From Thalassobaculum sp965228445 (GTDB lineage Bacteria > Pseudomonadota > Alphaproteobacteria > Thalassobaculales > Thalassobaculaceae), in contig OZ245813.1 of NCBI GenBank assembly GCA_965228445.1, forward strand, positions 992,001 through 1,056,000: 64,000 nt of DNA. Reading direction: 5' to 3'. Position numbers and translations under genes: made by a program. Of this stretch, positions 59,051 to 64,000 are shown one piece after another (positions within the stretch are counted from its first letter, which is position 1; each line of letters begins with the position of its first letter). The notes under the pieces were generated by a model that worked only from the letters and a program-made list of their open reading frames with translations, searched no databases and was not told the origin of the DNA.

Positions 59051-61120
59051 ATGACAGGGCTCACGCTCGCGTCGCTCTACGATACGATTCACACGCTCGA
59101 GCGGGTGATCGGATCGTTTCCTGTCCTGATCATCGCCACCGACCGGGCCGGCCGCATCGTGATGACGACGCAGCACACCCGCGACGTGCTCGGCCTGTCG
59201 GAGGTCGAGCTGCTCGACAAGCCGATCGCCGCGATCATTCCCGGTGTCACGATCAAACTCACCGGCGGCAGCGACGGTCCGGAGATCGCCATCGGTCCCA
59301 GTCGGCGCCGCGCCCTGCGCCGCGATGCGTCGGCCTTCCCGGTCGACATCCAGGCCAGTGCCCACCGCCTCGGCGACGACGTCATCTGCGTCTTCGCCCT
59401 GCTCGACGCCACCGAACGGCTGCAGGCGGACCGGACGGCCCGGGAGTCCCGCGCCCTGCTCGACGCCATCCTCAGCGGCATGCCCGCGATGGTCAGTGCC
59501 AAGTCCCTGGACGGGACCTACGAGTTCATCAACGCCTATCAGGGCGATGTGTTCGGCGTCGATCCGGGCGAGGCGGTCGGCCGGTCGGCCGAGGATCTGC
59601 TCGGGGCCGATGGCGGTCGACCGATCGACACGGCCGACCGGCGCATCGCGACCGGCGCGGCCGTCTCCCAGCTCGGTCCGGAGAAGCTGGTCGACGCCGA
59701 CGGCCGCACCCGCACCTTCATGACCACCCGGGCCGCGATGCACGACGCCAAGGGGCTGGTCCAGCGCGTCCTTTTCGTCGGCATCGACGTGACCCACGCC
59801 ACCGCCGCCGAGGAGCGGCTGGAGCGCCTGTCGCTGCTCGACGAGATGACGGGGCTGCCCAACCGGGGCGCGTTGCAGCAGATCCTGAGCGCGCAGATCC
59901 GCGCGGCCAAACGCGACGGCCGCCGGGTCGGCCTGGTGCTGCTCAGCATCACCAACCTGTCCGACATCGGAGACGATCTTGGACCGGTCGTGCGCGACAG
60001 CGTGGTCCGACGCCTGGCGATCCGCCTGGGCGGCCTGATCCCCGAGACCTGCGTCCTGTCCAGGTTCGACGACACCTCCTTCGCCCTGGTGGTGCCGAAC
60101 CCGGACGATTCCGCCGCCTTCGAGGCCGAGGCCGCCCGGCTGGTCGCCCGCGGCGGGCGCGCGCTCACCGCCGCCGGCGCCACGGTGGTTCCGAAATGCC
60201 GCGCCGGGCTGGCGGTCTATCCCGATACAGGCGCCGATGCAGAAACGCTGCTACATGCCGCCGAGCACGGCCTGAGGGTGCAGTCCCGCGCGCCGGTCGC
60301 GCCGGTGGCGCGGGGCAATGGGGATATCGACAGCTACTTCGAGGCCCGCCGCGAAGCCGCCAAGGCCCTGCGCCGCGACCTGGAACACGACCGCCTGCAC
60401 CTGCGTCTGCGTCCGCTGCGCACGCTGCCCGATCAGCGGTTGGCCGGATTTCAGGCCTGTCTGTTCGACAGTCTGGACCGCCCGCTGCTCGGCACGCCGC
60501 ACACCGACCGGCTCACCGATCCGGCGCTTTCCGCCGCCGCCGACAGCCTCTCGATCGATCTGTGCGAGCGGCTGATCCGCGATGCCTGCCACGTGGCCGC
60601 CGGGTGGAAGCAGCCGCCGCTGATCGCCGTCCCCCTCGCCCCCGGACTGCTGATGCAGCCGGACCTGATCGACACCCTTACGGATCTGCTCGACCGCAGC
60701 CGTCTGCCGGCCGACCATCTGGAACTGACCGTGGAGGAAAGCGCGGTCGCCGCCGATCCGGACGCGACCACGAACGTGCTGAATGCGCTGGCCGGGCTGG
60801 GGGTAGGCCTGGCGCTCACCGGATTCGGCGCCGGCGGCAATCCCATGCTGGCCTTGGCCCGCCAGCCGTTCCGGCACGTGGTTCTCGCGACCCGAACCCT
60901 CGGTCCGCTCGACGAGACCGTGGCCGCGACCATCGCCTTCGCCCAGGCGCTCGGCCGCAGCGTCGGCGCCGACGGTATTCAGACGGCCGAGGAGCTGGCC
61001 TTCCTTCAGGGCTGCGGCTGCTCGGTGGCGAGCGGTGCGATCTTCGGCGCACCCCTGGATCCGTCCGACGCGCGGAAACTCCACACCGGCCCGGCCGACG
61101 CCGCCATGCGCCGCGCCTGA
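59051..61120 (+). CDS. PAS-GGDEF-EAL protein with degenerate catalytic motifs
   Basis: About 689 residues (an upstream GTG at 59003 would add 16). Two PAS domains are visible (about 12-125, and 130-255 beginning LLDAILSGMPAMVSAKSLDG). A GGDEF domain follows, with the usual D-x-(L/M)TGLPNR start (DEMTGLPNRGALQQIL), but its catalytic motif reads FDDTSF in place of GGDEF (about 339-344). The EAL domain begins LHLRLRPLRTL and has QAC where EAL is expected, without the usual metal ligands. It probably binds or signals through cyclic di-GMP rather than making or degrading it. Confidence 0.8.
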   Translation: MTGLTLASLYDTIHTLERVIGSFPVLIIATDRAGRIVMTTQHTRDVLGLSEVELLDKPIAAIIPGVTIKLTGGSDGPEIAIGPSRRRALRRDASAFPVDIQASAHRLGDDVICVFALLDATERLQADRTARESRALLDAILSGMPAMVSAKSLDGTYEFINAYQGDVFGVDPGEAVGRSAEDLLGADGGRPIDTADRRIATGAAVSQLGPEKLVDADGRTRTFMTTRAAMHDAKGLVQRVLFVGIDVTHATAAEERLERLSLLDEMTGLPNRGALQQILSAQIRAAKRDGRRVGLVLLSITNLSDIGDDLGPVVRDSVVRRLAIRLGGLIPETCVLSRFDDTSFALVVPNPDDSAAFEAEAARLVARGGRALTAAGATVVPKCRAGLAVYPDTGADAETLLHAAEHGLRVQSRAPVAPVARGNGDIDSYFEARREAAKALRRDLEHDRLHLRLRPLRTLPDQRLAGFQACLFDSLDRPLLGTPHTDRLTDPALSAAADSLSIDLCERLIRDACHVAAGWKQPPLIAVPLAPGLLMQPDLIDTLTDLLDRSRLPADHLELTVEESAVAADPDATTNVLNALAGLGVGLALTGFGAGGNPMLALARQPFRHVVLATRTLGPLDETVAATIAFAQALGRSVGADGIQTAEELAFLQGCGCSVASGAIFGAPLDPSDARKLHTGPADAAMRRA

Positions 61121-61190
61121 CCGCGCGTCACAATCGTTCAACCGTGCTTCACTCCCGGCTAGACTGCGCGCCGCATCGCAGGGAGGACAC

Positions 61191-62489
61191 ATGGAACCGA
61201 GCAACATCGGTCTCGACGGCTATATCGACAGCTACTACAGCCGCACCCGCGACGACAGCCCGCCCTTCGCCCCGCTCGACGGGGATCTGGATGTCGAGGT
61301 CTGCGTTGTCGGCGGCGGCATGGCCGGCGTGTCCACCGCCCTGGGGCTGGCCGAGCGCGGCAAGTCCGTCGCCCTGGTGGAGGCGCGGCGGATCGGCTGG
61401 GGCGCTTCGGGTCGCAATGGCGGCTTCGTCGGCGCCGGTTTCTCCCGCGGACTGAGCGCGCTGATCTCGCGGGTCGGCCGGGAGCACGCCCTGCGGCTCT
61501 ACCGGCTGAGCGAGATGGGGGTGGCCTTGGTCCGCAAGCGGGCCGACGCGATCGTCGGCGGCGTGGCGCCGATCGTCGACGGCCGCATCACCTGCTCGTG
61601 GTTCGACGATCCGGATGGCGTGAAGCGCGAGGCCGACTGGTTGAACGAGCTAGTCGGTGCCGATATCGAGGTCTGGGACCGCGACAAGGTCCGCTCGATC
61701 TGGCGCAGCCCGCGCTACTACGAGGGCATGTGGCGGCCCAAGGGCTTCACCTTCCACTCGCTGAACTTCACCCGCGGAAACGCCCGGCTGGCGGTCAATG
61801 CCGGCGCCAAGATCTTCGAGAACACTCCGGCGACCCTGATCGAACTCGGCCGCGACCCGAAGCTGGTCCACACCGCCACCGGTACGATCCGCGCCGAGCA
61901 TGTGGTGGTCTGCTGCTCCGGCTATATCGAAGGCCTGGTGCCGCGTCTGTCGGCGGCGACCCTGCCGATCGGCACCTATGTGGTGCTGACCGAGCCGGTC
62001 GGTGACCGATTGACCGAGGTCATGGGCCTGCCCAACGGCGTCGGCGACACCCGTTTCGCCGCCGATTACTACCGTCCGCTGCCCGATACCCGGATCCTGT
62101 GGGGCGGCCGGATCAGCCGCTGGACCAACCCGTCGCATCTGGCCGACATCATGATGGCCGACCTGAAGAAGGTGTACCCGCAGCTCTCGGATCTGAAGGC
62201 GGAGGTCGCCTGGCCGGGTACCATGGGCTATGCCGCCCACAAGATGCCCCAGATCGGCCGCCTGCGCCCCGGCGTGTGGTACAGCCAGGGCTATGGCGGG
62301 CACGGCATGGCCACCACGACCATGGGCGGCGAGCTGATCGCGTCGGCCATCGCCGAGGGCGACGACCGATGGGAACTGTTCAAGCCCTTCGGCCTCACGC
62401 CGGTGGGCGGCCCGATCGGCGCCTGGTACGCCCAGATGGTCTATTGGGCCTATCAGGCCCGCGACGCCTGGCGCGAGAGCCTGGGATAA
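61191..62489 (+). CDS. FAD-dependent amine oxidoreductase (DAO/PuuB-like)
   Basis: 432-residue flavoprotein of the D-amino acid oxidase group. The N-terminus has the ADP-binding motif VEVCVVGGGMAGVSTALGLAERG and the GWGASGRNGGFVGAGFS pattern of gamma-glutamylputrescine oxidase (PuuB/OrdL) relatives. The C-terminus has YSQGYGGHGMATTTMGGEL. It probably oxidises an N-substituted amine or amino acid. GGGAGG precedes ATG 61191. It reads into gnd with a 9-bp gap, so the two may be co-transcribed. Confidence 0.87.
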   Translation: MEPSNIGLDGYIDSYYSRTRDDSPPFAPLDGDLDVEVCVVGGGMAGVSTALGLAERGKSVALVEARRIGWGASGRNGGFVGAGFSRGLSALISRVGREHALRLYRLSEMGVALVRKRADAIVGGVAPIVDGRITCSWFDDPDGVKREADWLNELVGADIEVWDRDKVRSIWRSPRYYEGMWRPKGFTFHSLNFTRGNARLAVNAGAKIFENTPATLIELGRDPKLVHTATGTIRAEHVVVCCSGYIEGLVPRLSAATLPIGTYVVLTEPVGDRLTEVMGLPNGVGDTRFAADYYRPLPDTRILWGGRISRWTNPSHLADIMMADLKKVYPQLSDLKAEVAWPGTMGYAAHKMPQIGRLRPGVWYSQGYGGHGMATTTMGGELIASAIAEGDDRWELFKPFGLTPVGGPIGAWYAQMVYWAYQARDAWRESLG

Positions 62490-62498
62490 GGAGCCGAC

Positions 62499-63890
62499 AT
62501 GACGCAGAAGCACCCGCCGCTCGGCATCATCGGCCTCGGCACCATGGGCCGGAACCTGGCGCTGAACCTGGCCGATCACGGCGTCCCCCTGGTTGCCTGG
62601 GAGCGCGACGCCGCCCTCGCCGCCCGCGCCCGCGCCGAACTGCCGGATGCCACGCTCTGGGCCGCCGACGCGGCCGATCTCGCCCGGCAACTGACCGGAC
62701 CGCGCGCCGTGTTGCTGATGGTGACCGCCGGGGCCGCCGTCGACGCGGTGATCGACGGGCTGCGTGGGCATCTGCAGGCCGGCGATGTGATCATCGACGG
62801 CGGCAACACCGATGCCGCCGACACCACCCGCCGGCAGAAGGATCTGGCGGAGGACGGCATCCACCTGATCGGGCTCGGGGTGTCCGGCGGCGAGGAGGGC
62901 GCGCGCCATGGCCCCGCCCTCATGGCCGGCGGCGACCTGGCGGCCTGGGACCGGGTGGCCCCGACCCTGCGCTCCGTTGCCGCCCGCGCGCAGGACGGCA
63001 CGCCCTGCTGCGACCGGCTCGGCGGCGGCGCGGCCGGGCATTTCGTGAAGACGGTTCATAACGGCATCGAATACGCCGTCATGCAGGCCCTGGCCGAGGC
63101 CTATGACCTGATGCGTCACGGCCAGGGCCTCGAGATGGCCGCGATCGGCGAGACCTTCGCGCGCTGGAACCAGGGACCGGGCGGCGGTTATCTGGTGGAG
63201 ATCGCCGCCGATGTGGTGCGCACCCGCGACGGCGACGGCGCGCCGCTGCTGGACAAGGTGGTCGACCGCGCCGGCCAGAAGGGCACCGGCCGCTGGGCCT
63301 CCCTGGCCGCACTCGACCTGGGCGTGGCGGCCCCGTCCATCGCCGAAGCGGTCTTCGCCCGCGCGGTCTCCTCGGCCCGCGACACGCGCCTGTCCCTGGC
63401 CGGCGACCCGCCGGGCACGGTCACGCTCGGCGCCAGCGATCTTGAGCATGCCGTGCGGGCAGCCACCCTGCTCTCCTTCCTTCAGGGCTTCTCCCTGATC
63501 GCCGCCGCCGATGCGCGGGACGGCTGGCAGGTCGACCCGGTAGCCGTGGCGACGGTCTGGCGGGCCGGCTGCATCCTGCGCGCCCCCCTGCTCGACCGGC
63601 TGGCCGAGGCCTTCGGCAGTCTGCCGTCGGAATCTCACCCGCTGGCGGCGCCGGCGCTGCGGGCGGAGCTGGCGGAGACCCTGCCCGGCCTGCGCCGGAC
63701 GGCGGCCGCCGCGATCGGCGCCGGCTATGCCGTCCCCGTCCTCACCTCCGCCCTGTCTTGGCATGACGGCATGGTGCGCGCCCGGGTCCCGGCCGACTTT
63801 CTTCAGGGGCTGCGCGACCGGTTCGGGGCTCACAGCTTCGAGCGGATCGACACCCCCGGCAGCCATCACGCCGATTGGAGCGGCTCATGA
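62499..63890 (+). CDS. gnd: 6-phosphogluconate dehydrogenase, decarboxylating
   Basis: 463-residue full-length enzyme. It shows the Rossmann motif IIGLGTMGRNLALNLADHG, the family signature GVSGGEEGARHGPALMAGG, the active-site HFVKTVHNGIEYAVMQALAEAYDLM, and the C-terminal LQGLRDRFGAHSFERID. It oxidises 6-phosphogluconate to ribulose 5-phosphate in the pentose phosphate pathway. Its 4-bp overlap with a gluconokinase gene suggests a gluconate utilisation role, feeding in 6-phosphogluconate made by that kinase. Confidence 0.96.
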   Translation: MTQKHPPLGIIGLGTMGRNLALNLADHGVPLVAWERDAALAARARAELPDATLWAADAADLARQLTGPRAVLLMVTAGAAVDAVIDGLRGHLQAGDVIIDGGNTDAADTTRRQKDLAEDGIHLIGLGVSGGEEGARHGPALMAGGDLAAWDRVAPTLRSVAARAQDGTPCCDRLGGGAAGHFVKTVHNGIEYAVMQALAEAYDLMRHGQGLEMAAIGETFARWNQGPGGGYLVEIAADVVRTRDGDGAPLLDKVVDRAGQKGTGRWASLAALDLGVAAPSIAEAVFARAVSSARDTRLSLAGDPPGTVTLGASDLEHAVRAATLLSFLQGFSLIAAADARDGWQVDPVAVATVWRAGCILRAPLLDRLAEAFGSLPSESHPLAAPALRAELAETLPGLRRTAAAAIGAGYAVPVLTSALSWHDGMVRARVPADFLQGLRDRFGAHSFERIDTPGSHHADWSGS

Positions 63891-64000
63891 GCACCGCTCC
63901 CATCGTCGTCGTCATGATGGGTGTGTCCGGCGTCGGCAAGACCACCATCGGCACCCTGCTGGCCGAGCGCCTGGGCTGGGGCTATGCCGAGGGCGACAGC
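63887..64000 (+). CDS. gntK: gluconokinase, 5' end only
   Basis: ATG 63887 lies inside the gnd stop (ATGA overlap). The 38 visible codons include the kinase P-loop MMGVSGVGKTTIGTLLAERL followed by GWGYAEGDS, characteristic of the GntK/IdnK family. The rest is beyond the window. It would phosphorylate gluconate to 6-phosphogluconate for gnd. Confidence 0.88.
   Translation, partial: MSTAPIVVVMMGVSGVGKTTIGTLLAERLGWGYAEGDS

Overview
The window is 64 kb of GC-rich, gene-dense chromosomal DNA. Gene order points to an alphaproteobacterium, most likely a free-living member of the Rhodospirillales; the lineage is inferred from synteny and protein style, not from an rRNA gene. Supporting blocks are yajC-secD-secF next to NDUFAF3-like, NDUFAF6-like and trmFO genes, and argS-SPOR-nagZ-scpAB-tatABC-serS-surE-pcm-nlpD. 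There is no CRISPR array, no prophage and no recognisable defence system. One complete insertion sequence (IS5 type) is present.

Region 0-8.5 kb is the most distinctive catabolic unit. Six minus-strand genes encode a class III CoA-transferase, a BadI/MenB-type ring hydrolase, an acyl-CoA ligase, an enoyl-CoA hydratase, an acyl-CoA dehydrogenase and a 3-hydroxyacyl-CoA dehydrogenase. They read like an alicyclic or aromatic acid beta-oxidation route. They lie behind an exact -24/-12 (sigma-54) promoter and are divergent from a sigma-54 activator, so the regulator, its promoter and its regulon are all visible. Region 8.5-9.7 kb is the IS5-family element, sitting among palindromic extragenic repeats.

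Region 9.8-25 kb is mostly housekeeping: a DUF502 membrane protein, a PLP enzyme, tRNA-Lys, gyrA-coaD, a CHASE4 histidine kinase, ssb divergent from uvrA, and a degenerate GGDEF/EAL-like protein. Region 25-33 kb holds trmFO, two homologues of mitochondrial complex I assembly factors (NDUFAF6 and NDUFAF3), a two-domain dCTP deaminase and the SecDF-YajC translocase accessory complex.

Region 33-41 kb is where accessory genes interrupt a conserved order. A 1001-residue secreted DUF4347/RTX protein lies between yajC and a DUF815 ATPase gene. A CidA/LrgB pair, a His-rich lipoprotein and an aromatic amino acid decarboxylase lie between that ATPase gene and nlpD. Region 41-53.6 kb is one long minus-strand array reading argS, SPOR, nagZ, M50 protease, scpA, scpB, an orphan ABC ATPase, tatA, tatB, tatC, serS, surE, pcm, nlpD and the decarboxylase, with many 4-bp stop/start overlaps.

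Region 53.6-64 kb contains a phytanoyl-CoA dioxygenase-like gene, panE, an LdtR-type MarR regulator divergent from a secreted TPR protein, a pentapeptide-repeat protein with a clear intrinsic terminator, a second degenerate GGDEF/EAL protein, a FAD amine oxidoreductase, and gnd overlapping the start of a gluconokinase gene cut by the window edge.
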